A stretch of 14,791 nt of DNA from Bog-532 sp036495425 (GTDB lineage: Bacteria > Actinomycetota > Actinomycetes > Streptosporangiales > Streptosporangiaceae): positions 1-14,791 of the forward strand of contig DASXMW010000044.1 in assembly GCA_036495425.1 (NCBI GenBank), given 5' to 3'. The position numbers and the translations under genes are program-made. Positions 1 through 7,207 of the stretch are shown here, in pieces; within the stretch, counting starts at the first letter, position 1, and each line of letters opens with the position of its first letter. The notes beneath the pieces are model-generated. The model made no database searches and was not told the origin of the DNA. It saw only the letters and a list, made by a program, of their open reading frames with translations.

Positions 1-1
1 C

Positions 2-352
2 AACCTGTTCCCCAACGTGCTGATCAGCCTGCACCCCGACTACGTGATGACCCACCGGCTGCTGCCGCTGGCCGCGGACCGGACCCTGATCGAGTGCACC
101 TGGGCCTTCGCGCCCGAGGCGCTGGAGCGGCCCGGGTTCGACCCCGGGTACGCGGTGGACTTCTGGGACATCACCAACCGGCAGGACTGGGCGGCCTGCG
201 AGTCGGTGCAGCGCGGGCTGTCCTCGCCGCACGCGCGGCCCGGGCCGCTGTCGCCGGAGGAGGACGCGGTCTACCAGTTCGTGTCCATGGTGGCCCGGGG
301 CTACCAGGGCCAGCCGGTGTGGAACATGGGGGCAGTGACCGCCGCCGGGTAG
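2..352 (+). CDS. Rieske-type aromatic ring-hydroxylating oxygenase, alpha subunit, C-terminal part (5' end outside window)
   Basis: The gene enters the window already open and ends at TAG 350-352. The visible 116 residues match the C-terminal catalytic (SRPBCC/ring-hydroxylating alpha) half of Rieske non-haem iron oxygenases. The strand pattern around 'ISLHPDYVMTHRLLP' is typical, followed by 'NRQDWAACESVQRGLSS', which resembles the family's D-x(3-4)-CE-x-VQ-x-GL motif. The Asp of QDW (codon 185-187) is the probable third ligand of the mononuclear iron. The Rieske [2Fe-2S] domain and the two His ligands must lie upstream of position 1. Family members hydroxylate aromatic rings or demethylate quaternary amines such as glycine betaine and carnitine; the substrate cannot be decided from this fragment. 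It runs in the same direction as the glutathione peroxidase, but that gene has its own promoter. Confidence 0.85.
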   Translation, partial: NLFPNVLISLHPDYVMTHRLLPLAADRTLIECTWAFAPEALERPGFDPGYAVDFWDITNRQDWAACESVQRGLSSPHARPGPLSPEEDAVYQFVSMVARGYQGQPVWNMGAVTAAG

Positions 353-368
353 CCGGGGGTAGCGGGCC

Positions 369-397
369 CTGAGAGCGGTGACTTTGCCGGGTAGGCT
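369..397 (+). promoter_or_regulatory. Leaderless promoter of the glutathione peroxidase gene
   Basis: A -10 hexamer TAGGCT lies at 392-397, exactly six bases before the GTG start at 404, so the transcript would begin at or next to the start codon. A partial -35 (CTGAGA, 369-374, 4 of 6 to TTGACA) sits 17 bases upstream. No Shine-Dalgarno sequence is seen before the GTG. The TANNNT-N6-start geometry is the known signature of leaderless actinobacterial transcripts and supports this start codon. Confidence 0.6.
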
Positions 398-403
398 GCG
401 CGC

Positions 404-892
<489 letters not shown>

Positions 893-894
893 GT

Positions 895-2061
895 CTAGGC
901 GAGGGCCTCGGGCCCCCGCTTGAGCAGCTGGCCGGTGATGATGGCCCGCTGGACCTCGCTGGTGCCTTCCCAGATGCGTTCCACCCGGAGTTCGCGGTAG
1001 AAGCGCTCGGCCACGTTCTCGCGCATGTAGCCGCGGCCACCGAACACCTGCACGGCCCGGTCGGCGACCCGGCCCGCCATCTCCGAGGCGTACAGCTTGG
1101 CCATCGAACACTGCGCGTGGGCGACCTTGACGTCGGCGCCGCCGTCGATGCCGCGGGCGGTCTCGTAGGTCAGCGCGCGGGCCGCGAACAGCTCGGTCAG
1201 GCTGTCGGCCAGCATGCCCCCGACCAGGCCGTACTCGCTGATCGGGCGGCCTCCGGCTTCCCGCTGGGCGGCGAAGGCGGTCATCTCTGCGGTCAGCCGC
1301 GCGGCCGCGCCCAGGCAGCGCGCGGCCACCATCAGGCGCTCGAACCGGAACCACTCGTAGGCGAAGCCCATGCCGTCGCCCTCGGCGCCGACCAGGCTGC
1401 CCGCGGGGACCCGGACGTCCTCGAAGGCCACGATCGGGTGGTGATGGCTGATCGTGTGCGTGTAAGCCGGGGTGCGCACGACCCGGACGCCGGGGCTGGG
1501 CAGGTCCACGATGAACATGGCGTGCTCGCCGTCGTGCTGACCGCCGGCCAGCTTGGCCTGGAAGAACGCGTAGTCGGCGCTGTTGTACGAGGTCACGTGC
1601 CACTTGACCCCGTTCAGGAGGTAGCCGTCGCCGTCCCGGCGGGCGGTGGCCTCGATGGCCGACACGTCGGACCCGGCCCCCTCCTCGGTGATGGCGTAGC
1701 ACTCCTCGCGCTCGCCCTGGATGGCCGGGCGGACGTAGCGGTCCAGCTGGGCCGGGGTGGCCACCGGGGGCAGCCAGGACGGCGGCGTGGCCGCCACCCA
1801 GCCGAGCGCGTTGGTGACCCGGCCCATCTGTTCCTGGACCAGGACCTGCTGCAGCGCGGTGCAGCCGCCGCCGCCCAGCTCGGCCGGCATGTTGGTGGCG
1901 TACAGGCCCAGCTCACGGGCCCGCTTGGCCTGGGCCACCGTCACGTCGGGGGGCAGGTCGCCGCCGCTGCGCTCGGCCTGCTCCTCGTACGGGATCAGCT
2001 CGTCGGCGAAGGCCCGGGCCCGCGCCTGGAGGTCGAGATCCTCGCTGGACAGGCCGTACAT
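895..2061 (-). CDS. Acyl-CoA dehydrogenase
   Basis: At 388 residues this is normal length for the soluble, FAD-dependent, homotetrameric family that oxidises acyl-CoA to 2-enoyl-CoA and passes electrons to ETF. The N-terminal helical domain (about 1-115) is followed by the flavin/substrate motif 'YAITEEGAGSD' (122-132), the beta-domain (to about 235) and the C-terminal helical domain. That last domain has 'QVFGGRGYMRE' and 'RIWEGTSEVQR'. Glu365 in WEGT occupies the position of the catalytic base in medium-chain enzymes. The ATG at 2061 has a GGAGG ribosome binding site (2068-2072) six bases upstream. It is transcribed away from the DAO-family oxidoreductase, from a promoter overlapped by the 2092-2111 operator, so TetR-type repression is likely. 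Chain-length or branched-chain specificity cannot be assigned by eye. Confidence 0.93.
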   Translation of the reverse strand: MYGLSSEDLDLQARARAFADELIPYEEQAERSGGDLPPDVTVAQAKRARELGLYATNMPAELGGGGCTALQQVLVQEQMGRVTNALGWVAATPPSWLPPVATPAQLDRYVRPAIQGEREECYAITEEGAGSDVSAIEATARRDGDGYLLNGVKWHVTSYNSADYAFFQAKLAGGQHDGEHAMFIVDLPSPGVRVVRTPAYTHTISHHHPIVAFEDVRVPAGSLVGAEGDGMGFAYEWFRFERLMVAARCLGAAARLTAEMTAFAAQREAGGRPISEYGLVGGMLADSLTELFAARALTYETARGIDGGADVKVAHAQCSMAKLYASEMAGRVADRAVQVFGGRGYMRENVAERFYRELRVERIWEGTSEVQRAIITGQLLKRGPEALA

Positions 2062-2091
2062 CGGCGCCCTCCGTCACTCATTGGCCCACGA

Positions 2092-2111
2092 TTGACTGAA
2101 CGTTCAGTTTA
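2092..2111. promoter_or_regulatory. Palindromic TetR-type operator, copy 1
   Basis: The sequence TTGACTGAACGTTCAGTTTA holds a perfect 14-bp palindrome, ACTGAACGTTCAGT (2095-2108). The same 20-bp element, with two differences, lies at 8935-8954 next to the TetR gene. Both copies sit between divergent genes. Length and symmetry fit a dimeric TetR-family repressor site. This copy covers the proposed -10 box and start point of the acyl-CoA dehydrogenase promoter and lies just upstream of the DAO-family gene, so it could control both. That the local TetR protein binds here is inference. Confidence 0.75.
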
Positions 2112-2134
2112 TGTGAGCATCGGCGGTATGCCAA
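2106..2134 (-). promoter_or_regulatory. Promoter of the acyl-CoA dehydrogenase gene
   Basis: Read on the minus strand, TTGGCA (2134-2129, 5 of 6 to the -35 consensus) is followed by a 17-base spacer and TAAACT (2111-2106, 4 of 6 to the -10). Transcription would start near 2099, in the middle of the palindrome, leaving a leader of about 40 bases that carries the GGAGG site. Operator overlap with the -10 and start point is the classic repressor arrangement. The -35 lies inside the first codons of the divergent gene. Confidence 0.5.
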
Positions 2135-3387
2135 TGGTCTCCCCCGGTGAGGGCACCGCGCTCCCCCGCACCGCCGACGCCGTGGTGATCGGCGGCGGCA
2201 CCGTCGGCGCCTGGTGCGCCTATTTCCTGAGGCGGGCCGGGCTGGACCGGGTCGTGCTGGTGGAGAAGGGCACGCTGGGCTCGGGAGCCAGCAGCCGCGC
2301 GGCCGGGGTGGTCCGGATGCAGGGCGGCACCCCGGAGGCGGTCCGGCTGGGGCAATGGTCGCGGGACTTCTACCGCGGCCAGCGCGAAGAGCTGGGCACC
2401 GACTCCGGTTTCGTCCAGCAGGGGTACCTGCTGCCCTGCTTCACCGAGGCCGAGGTGGCCGCGGCCCGGGAGCGGATGGCCATGCAGACCGGCCTGGGCC
2501 TGCCGGTCCGCTGGCTGGACCCGGACCAGGTCGACGAGCTGAACCCGACCCTGGCCACGGGCCGGACCCGGGGCGGGACGTTCTGCGCCGAGGACGGCTA
2601 CATCACGCCGCCGCGCAACGTGACCGCCTACACGGTGGCCCTGTTCGGCAGCGGCGTCCAGGTCTTCGAGCACGTCAGCTTCGACGGGCTGCTCAGCGAG
2701 GGACCGGGCGGGCCGGTGACCGGGGTACGGACCAGCGCGGGCCCGGTCCAGACCGGCCTGATCGTGCTCACCGGCGGGCCGAAGCTGGCCGAGGTCGGGC
2801 GCCGGGCCGGGATCCGGATCCCGGCCGGCGGCGTCCGGCACCAGGTGGCCGTGACCGAGCAGCACCCGGACCTCGATCCGGCCCGGGTGCCGATGGTGTT
2901 CGACCTGACCGCGGGCCTGTACTGGCGGCCCGAGGAGGGCGGCCTGCTGTTCGGGATGAGCAACCCGGCCGAGCCGCCCAGCGAGAACCGCGGGGTGGAC
3001 GAGGAGTATTTCGCGCTGATGCGGGCGAGGCTGGCCCAGCTGGTGCCGGTGACGGCGGGCCTGCCGCTGCGCCGGGTGTGGGCCGCGACCATCGACTTCA
3101 CTCCCGACCACCTGCCCATCATCGGGCCGGCGCTGGACCCGGACGGCGGCCTGCGGGACGGGGTCACGGTGGCCAGCGCGGGCGGGGCGGGCATGATGTG
3201 GGGCCCGGCGGTGGCCCAGGCCACCGCCGACGTCGCGCTGACCGGGGGCAGCGAGGTGGTGGACGTGTCCGGGCTGGGCCTGGACCGGTTCGACCGCGAG
3301 GGCCGCAGCAAGCTGGCTCCCGACCCGATCGCGCTCCCTTTCCCAGGTCAGGTACTGGCATTCCCCGGGGCCCCGACCGTCCCGTAG
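2128..3387 (+). CDS. DAO-family FAD-dependent oxidoreductase (sarcosine oxidase beta/dimethylglycine dehydrogenase-like)
   Basis: This 419-residue protein has the N-terminal Rossmann dinucleotide motif GGGTVG (22-27), an acidic residue ending the second beta strand (Glu46, ribose contact), and the DAO-type 'GSGASSRAAGVVRMQ' loop. A C-terminal 'TPDHLPIIGP' block and the 'ASAGGAGMMWGPAVAQATAD' flavin-binding helix follow. The family oxidises N-methyl or secondary amino acids, usually yielding H2O2 or reducing a carrier. The position corresponding to the flavin-linking cysteine of monomeric sarcosine oxidase (Cys315) is occupied by Ala, so FAD is probably non-covalent. ATG 2128 is preferred as the first ATG; GTG 2113 and ATG 2134 are in-frame alternatives, and no strong ribosome binding site decides between them. 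It ends 9 bases before the PYROXD2-like gene. Substrate unknown. Confidence 0.85.
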   Translation: MPMVSPGEGTALPRTADAVVIGGGTVGAWCAYFLRRAGLDRVVLVEKGTLGSGASSRAAGVVRMQGGTPEAVRLGQWSRDFYRGQREELGTDSGFVQQGYLLPCFTEAEVAAARERMAMQTGLGLPVRWLDPDQVDELNPTLATGRTRGGTFCAEDGYITPPRNVTAYTVALFGSGVQVFEHVSFDGLLSEGPGGPVTGVRTSAGPVQTGLIVLTGGPKLAEVGRRAGIRIPAGGVRHQVAVTEQHPDLDPARVPMVFDLTAGLYWRPEEGGLLFGMSNPAEPPSENRGVDEEYFALMRARLAQLVPVTAGLPLRRVWAATIDFTPDHLPIIGPALDPDGGLRDGVTVASAGGAGMMWGPAVAQATADVALTGGSEVVDVSGLGLDRFDREGRSKLAPDPIALPFPGQVLAFPGAPTVP

Positions 3388-3390
3388 GTT
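3385..3390 (+). promoter_or_regulatory. Possible internal leaderless -10 box before the PYROXD2-like gene
   Basis: TAGGTT lies exactly six bases before the ATG at 3397, the same geometry as at the glutathione peroxidase and nitroreductase genes. Its first three bases are also the stop codon of the preceding gene. The -35 region is poor (TTCCCC at best), and the gene could equally be read through from upstream, so this is a weak call. Confidence 0.35.
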
Positions 3391-3396
3391 CGGGAC

Positions 3397-5061
3397 ATGA
3401 GCACACGCAGGGATGCCATCGTCATCGGCGGTGGCCACAACGGCCTGGTCGCCGCCGCCTACCTGGCCAAGCAGGGGCTGGACACGCTGGTCTGCGAACG
3501 CCGGGAGGTGACCGGCGGGGCCGCGGTGAGCGAGCACCCGTTCGGCCCCGGTTACACGGTCACGTCACTGTCGTACGTGGTGTCGCTGCTGCCCCCGGAC
3601 CTGGTCCGCGACCTGCGGCTGGACCAGCACGGCTACCACGTGTACCCGCAGGGACCGTACTTCGCGCCCCGGGCCGACGGCCGCTACCTGCGGCTGCCGG
3701 ACGACCCGGATGCCCGGCACACCGAGATCGCCAAGTTCTCCGCGGCCGACGCCGACGCCTACGACGGCTACGAGGCCCACCTGGCCCGGATCGGCCGGCT
3801 GCTGGGCCCGCTGCTGCACCAGATCCCGCCCCACCTTGGGTCACGGCGGCCGGTCGACCTGTGGCAGCAGGCCCGGCTGCTGGGCCAGCTGCGCGGGGTG
3901 GACGAGCGGGCCTCGGTCGACGTGACCCGGCTGCTCACGGGCAGCATCGCCGACCTGCTCGACCGCTACTTCGAAAGCGACGCGGTGCGCGGCGTGCTCT
4001 CGGTGTCCGGGGTGATCGGCACCTGGGCCGGGCCCCGGTCGGCCGGTACCGCCTACGTCATGCTGCACCACCACGTGGGCGAGGCCGACGGCCAGTCCGG
4101 CGCCTGGGGTTTCCCGCGCGGCGGCATGGGCGGGGTGACCAGCGCGATCGCGGCCGCGGCGCGCTCGTTCGGGGCCGAGATCCGCACCGGCGCCGAGGTG
4201 GCCCAGATCCGGACCCGGGACGGCCAGGTGCGCGGGGTGACGCTGGCCAGCGGCGAGGAGATCGACGCCGACGTGGTCATCACCACCGTGCACCCGCAGA
4301 TCTCGTTCCTGCGCCTGCTCGATCCGGCCGACCTGCCGCCGGAGTTCGTGGACGACATCCGGTCCTGGCAGACCCGCAGCGGCACGGTCAAGATCAACCT
4401 GGCCCTGGACCGGCTGCCCACCTTCGCCAGCCACCCGGACTTCGACCCGCAGGTGCACGGGGGCACGATCGTGCTGGCCGAGAGCCTGGACGACGTGGAG
4501 ACCGCGTTCCAGCAGGCCGTGGCCGGGCGGCCGTCGGAGCTGCCGTTCGCCGACATCTGCATCCCCAGCGTGTTCGACGACTCGCTGGCGCCCGCGGGTA
4601 AGCACGTGATGTCGCTGTTCACCCAGTGGGTCCCGGCCGGCTACGCCGACACCCCGGACGACGCGGCGGTGGCGGCCTACGCGGACCGGGTCATGGCCAG
4701 GCTGGAGACGGTCGCGCCCGGGTTCACCGACTCGGTGCTGCACCGCCAGGTCATCGGCCCGCACCAGATGCAGGAGGAGTACGGCCTGGTCGGCGGCAAC
4801 ATCTTCCACGGCGAGCTGTCGCTGGGCCAGATGTTCCACGCCCGGCCCGCGGCCGGCTACGCCGACCTGCGCACCCCCGTCCAGGGCCTGTACCAGGCGG
4901 GCTCGTCCACCCACGGCGGCGGCGGGGTGACCGGTATCCCCGGCCGCAACGTGGTCCACCAGGTCCTGGCCGACCAGCGGGCCCAGCGCCGCTCCGACCG
5001 CTGGCGCAGCCGGGTGGCCCGGGTCCCGGGCGCGGCCCGGGCCGGCATCAGCGGGCGATAG
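3397..5061 (+). CDS. PYROXD2/phytoene desaturase-like FAD-dependent oxidoreductase (copy A)
   Basis: This 554-residue protein starts with an amino-oxidase/desaturase FAD motif, 'IVIGGGHNGLVAAAYLA' (GGGHNG at 11-16), and ends with the matching C-terminal flavin block 'THGGGGVTGIPGRN'. Strongly conserved stretches include 'VIGTWAGP', 'WGFPRGGMGGV', 'MSLFTQWVP' and 'YGLVGGNIFHGELSL', the hallmarks of the PYROXD2-like branch of the CrtI/phytoene desaturase superfamily. Bacterial members are poorly characterised; they are presumed dehydrogenases or oxidases, not carotenoid enzymes, and no carotenoid genes are nearby. It follows the DAO-family gene by 9 bases and is probably co-transcribed with it. 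Its last 14 bases overlap the end of the convergent acyl-CoA synthetase. A close paralogue is encoded at 7207-8874. Confidence 0.88.
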   Translation: MSTRRDAIVIGGGHNGLVAAAYLAKQGLDTLVCERREVTGGAAVSEHPFGPGYTVTSLSYVVSLLPPDLVRDLRLDQHGYHVYPQGPYFAPRADGRYLRLPDDPDARHTEIAKFSAADADAYDGYEAHLARIGRLLGPLLHQIPPHLGSRRPVDLWQQARLLGQLRGVDERASVDVTRLLTGSIADLLDRYFESDAVRGVLSVSGVIGTWAGPRSAGTAYVMLHHHVGEADGQSGAWGFPRGGMGGVTSAIAAAARSFGAEIRTGAEVAQIRTRDGQVRGVTLASGEEIDADVVITTVHPQISFLRLLDPADLPPEFVDDIRSWQTRSGTVKINLALDRLPTFASHPDFDPQVHGGTIVLAESLDDVETAFQQAVAGRPSELPFADICIPSVFDDSLAPAGKHVMSLFTQWVPAGYADTPDDAAVAAYADRVMARLETVAPGFTDSVLHRQVIGPHQMQEEYGLVGGNIFHGELSLGQMFHARPAAGYADLRTPVQGLYQAGSSTHGGGGVTGIPGRNVVHQVLADQRAQRRSDRWRSRVARVPGAARAGISGR

Positions 5062-7207
5062 CCAGGGCGTCGACGGCCACGGCGCCGGTGGGACCGCAGA
5101 TCAGCGGGTTGATGTCGAGGGCGTCGAGGTGGTCGCCGAGTTCGAGGGCCAGGGTGGACAGGGCGGTGATGGCGCCGGCGACCGCGTCCCGGTCGGCGGG
5201 CGCGGCGCCGCGGACGCCGTCCAGCAGGCGGGCGGCGCGGAGCCGGGCCAGCAGGCGGTGGGCCCCGGCCGGGCCGACCGGGGGCAGGGCCACGGCCCGG
5301 TCGGCCAGCAGTTCGACCAGCACGCCGCCGGCCGCGACCACGATCAGCGGGCCCAGGGCCGGGTCGCGGGCCAGGCCCAGGGACAGCTCCACGCCGGGCG
5401 CGGCGGTCTCGGACACCAGCACCCGCGGGCCGAGCCGGGCCGCGAGATCGTCGTAGGCGGCGGCCAGGGCGGCCGGGTCAGCCAGCCCGGTGACCACTCC
5501 CCCGGCATCGGATTTATGTCGAAGGCCAGGGGCGTCGGTCTTGAGCACGACCGGGTAGCCGAGAAGCTCAGCCTCGTCGAGGGCTTCGGCGGCGGTGGCG
5601 GCCGGGCGGGCCCGGACGGCCGGGATGCCGTAGTCCCGGAGCAGCTCCAGGTGGGTGGCGCCGTCGAGCGGGCCGGCGGCCAGGGCCCGAAGCCAGCGAT
5701 CCCTCCGGCTGGGGTTAGCGGCCGGGTCGCCGGGAGGCCCGGGCTGAGCGCGGTGGCCGAGCTGGTCGAGGTGGGACAGCCAGTGGCCGAGAGCCAGAAG
5801 ACCGGACCTCGTACCCTCCAGGACCGGGACGCCAGCCCGGCGCACTCGGGCCGCCGTGTCTGGGTCGACAGAAGCACTGAGGCTGGCCAGGATAACGAGC
5901 GTTTTTTCGACCATGGAAGAAACGCTCAGCACGGCGGACTCGTAGGAACGGTCACCGTCGTATTCGGGCACGAGATCGACCGCGAAACAGACCGCGCCCA
6001 CCGCGGGATCGGCGGCCATCGCGGTCAGGGAGCCGACGAGCTGGGCTTCGGCGTCGCGACCGGTGCCCCACACGTCGAGCGGGTTGCCCGGGGTCAGGCC
6101 GGGGTCGAGGACCCGGGCCAGCCGGCGCACGGTGGCCTCGCTCAGGGCGGCGAACGGCACGTCCAGATCGGCGGCCAGATCGGCCACGTGCGCCCGTTCC
6201 AGGCCGGAGTCGTGCACGGTGGCGATCCCCTGCGGCCGGCCGGGCACCTGCCGGGGCGGGCGGCCCAGCGTGAACAGCTCCAGGGTGTCGGTCAGCTCGG
6301 CCAGGTCGCGGACGCGGTGCACGCCGTAGGCGTCGGCCAGGGCCTCCCAGGCGCCGTCGGCCGCGGCCAGCGCGCCCGAGTGGGCCGTGACCAGCTCCCG
6401 GCCCGGGCCGGACGCGCCCGCGGTCAGCAGGACCACGGGGATGCCGGCTTCGGCCGCCCCGGACAGCGCCGCGCGCAGCGCGTCCGGGTCGCGGATGGCT
6501 TCGAGCACCAGGGCGAGGGCCCTGGTCTCGGGCTGGCGCAGGGCGTAGCTCGTGTAGTCGGCCGCGGTGGTGACCAGCTCCTGCCCCGACGACACGGCCA
6601 GCGAGTAGCCGAAGCCGCGCCGGGCCCGCAGCAGGGCCGAGAACACCGAGCCGGAGTGGGTGACCAGGGCCACCGGCCCGGCCGGGAGCGGGTCCGGCTC
6701 CAGGTAGCCGATGGCGCGCAGGCCGCGGGTCACGTTCACGAAGCCCATGCAGCCCGCGCCGCAGACGGCCATCCCGGACTCGCGGGCGATCGCGGCCAGC
6801 CGGTCCCGGAGCCCCGCCACCTGACCTTCGATATCGAAGGCGCTGCCGAAGATCACCGCCGCCCGGTCGCCATGCCGGGCCGCCGCGGCCAGCTGGTCCT
6901 CCAGCGCGGAGTCGGGCACGCCCAGCAGGACCAGGTCCACCGGCTCGGGCACGTCGTCCAGGCCGCGGTGGCAGCGCTGGTCGCCGATCGTGCCGTAGCG
7001 CGGGTTGACCAGGTAGGTGCGCGGCCGGGCCGGGCTGCGGGCCAGCTCGGCGATCATGCGCTCGCCCAGGCTGCCGGGGCGGGGACTGGCCCCGACCAGG
7101 GCCACACTGCGGGCTTCCAGCATCGCGGTGACGGCCGCGTCGGCCGGGACCCCCGCCTTGGCTGCGGCGGGAGTGTATGGCGGCGCCTTTGGGGTGGCCG
7201 AGGGCAT
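5048..7207 (-). CDS. ADP-forming acyl-CoA synthetase (acetate-CoA ligase family), fused alpha-beta
   Basis: The 719-residue product is a single-chain ADP-forming acid:CoA ligase (acid + CoA + ATP = acyl-CoA + ADP + Pi). An N-terminal CoA-binding Rossmann domain ('VALVGASPRPGSLGE', 35-49) leads into succinyl-CoA-synthetase-like domains with 'VTHSGSVFSALL' (His184) and 'VTAHSGAL'. His276 in the latter is the likely phosphohistidine. The last third is an ATP-grasp domain with 'VVLKTDAPGLRHKSDAGGV' and a terminal 'DALDINPL'. Unlike Pat/PatZ proteins it has no GNAT domain. ATG 7207 shares its A with the stop of the upstream PYROXD2-like gene (TGATG) and has no Shine-Dalgarno site, so translational coupling is likely. 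The frame stays open far upstream, but that region belongs to the neighbouring gene. Acid substrate unknown. Confidence 0.9.
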   Translation of the reverse strand: MPSATPKAPPYTPAAAKAGVPADAAVTAMLEARSVALVGASPRPGSLGERMIAELARSPARPRTYLVNPRYGTIGDQRCHRGLDDVPEPVDLVLLGVPDSALEDQLAAAARHGDRAAVIFGSAFDIEGQVAGLRDRLAAIARESGMAVCGAGCMGFVNVTRGLRAIGYLEPDPLPAGPVALVTHSGSVFSALLRARRGFGYSLAVSSGQELVTTAADYTSYALRQPETRALALVLEAIRDPDALRAALSGAAEAGIPVVLLTAGASGPGRELVTAHSGALAAADGAWEALADAYGVHRVRDLAELTDTLELFTLGRPPRQVPGRPQGIATVHDSGLERAHVADLAADLDVPFAALSEATVRRLARVLDPGLTPGNPLDVWGTGRDAEAQLVGSLTAMAADPAVGAVCFAVDLVPEYDGDRSYESAVLSVSSMVEKTLVILASLSASVDPDTAARVRRAGVPVLEGTRSGLLALGHWLSHLDQLGHRAQPGPPGDPAANPSRRDRWLRALAAGPLDGATHLELLRDYGIPAVRARPAATAAEALDEAELLGYPVVLKTDAPGLRHKSDAGGVVTGLADPAALAAAYDDLAARLGPRVLVSETAAPGVELSLGLARDPALGPLIVVAAGGVLVELLADRAVALPPVGPAGAHRLLARLRAARLLDGVRGAAPADRDAVAGAITALSTLALELGDHLDALDINPLICGPTGAVAVDALAIAR

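Noticed and set aside
2104..3537. 477-codon minus-strand open frame opposite the DAO gene
   Set aside because: It is antisense to a clear flavoprotein and its His/Gly/Arg/Pro-rich translation matches no family.
2214..4601. 795-codon plus-strand open frame across the DAO and PYROXD2-A genes
   Set aside because: It is a frame-shifted shadow of two well-supported genes with no motifs of its own.
5897..5927. Inverted repeat GAGCGTTT...AAACGCTC with a 15-base loop inside the acyl-CoA synthetase gene
   Set aside because: It is an eight-pair stem within coding sequence with no link to any other feature, and is expected by chance at this scale.
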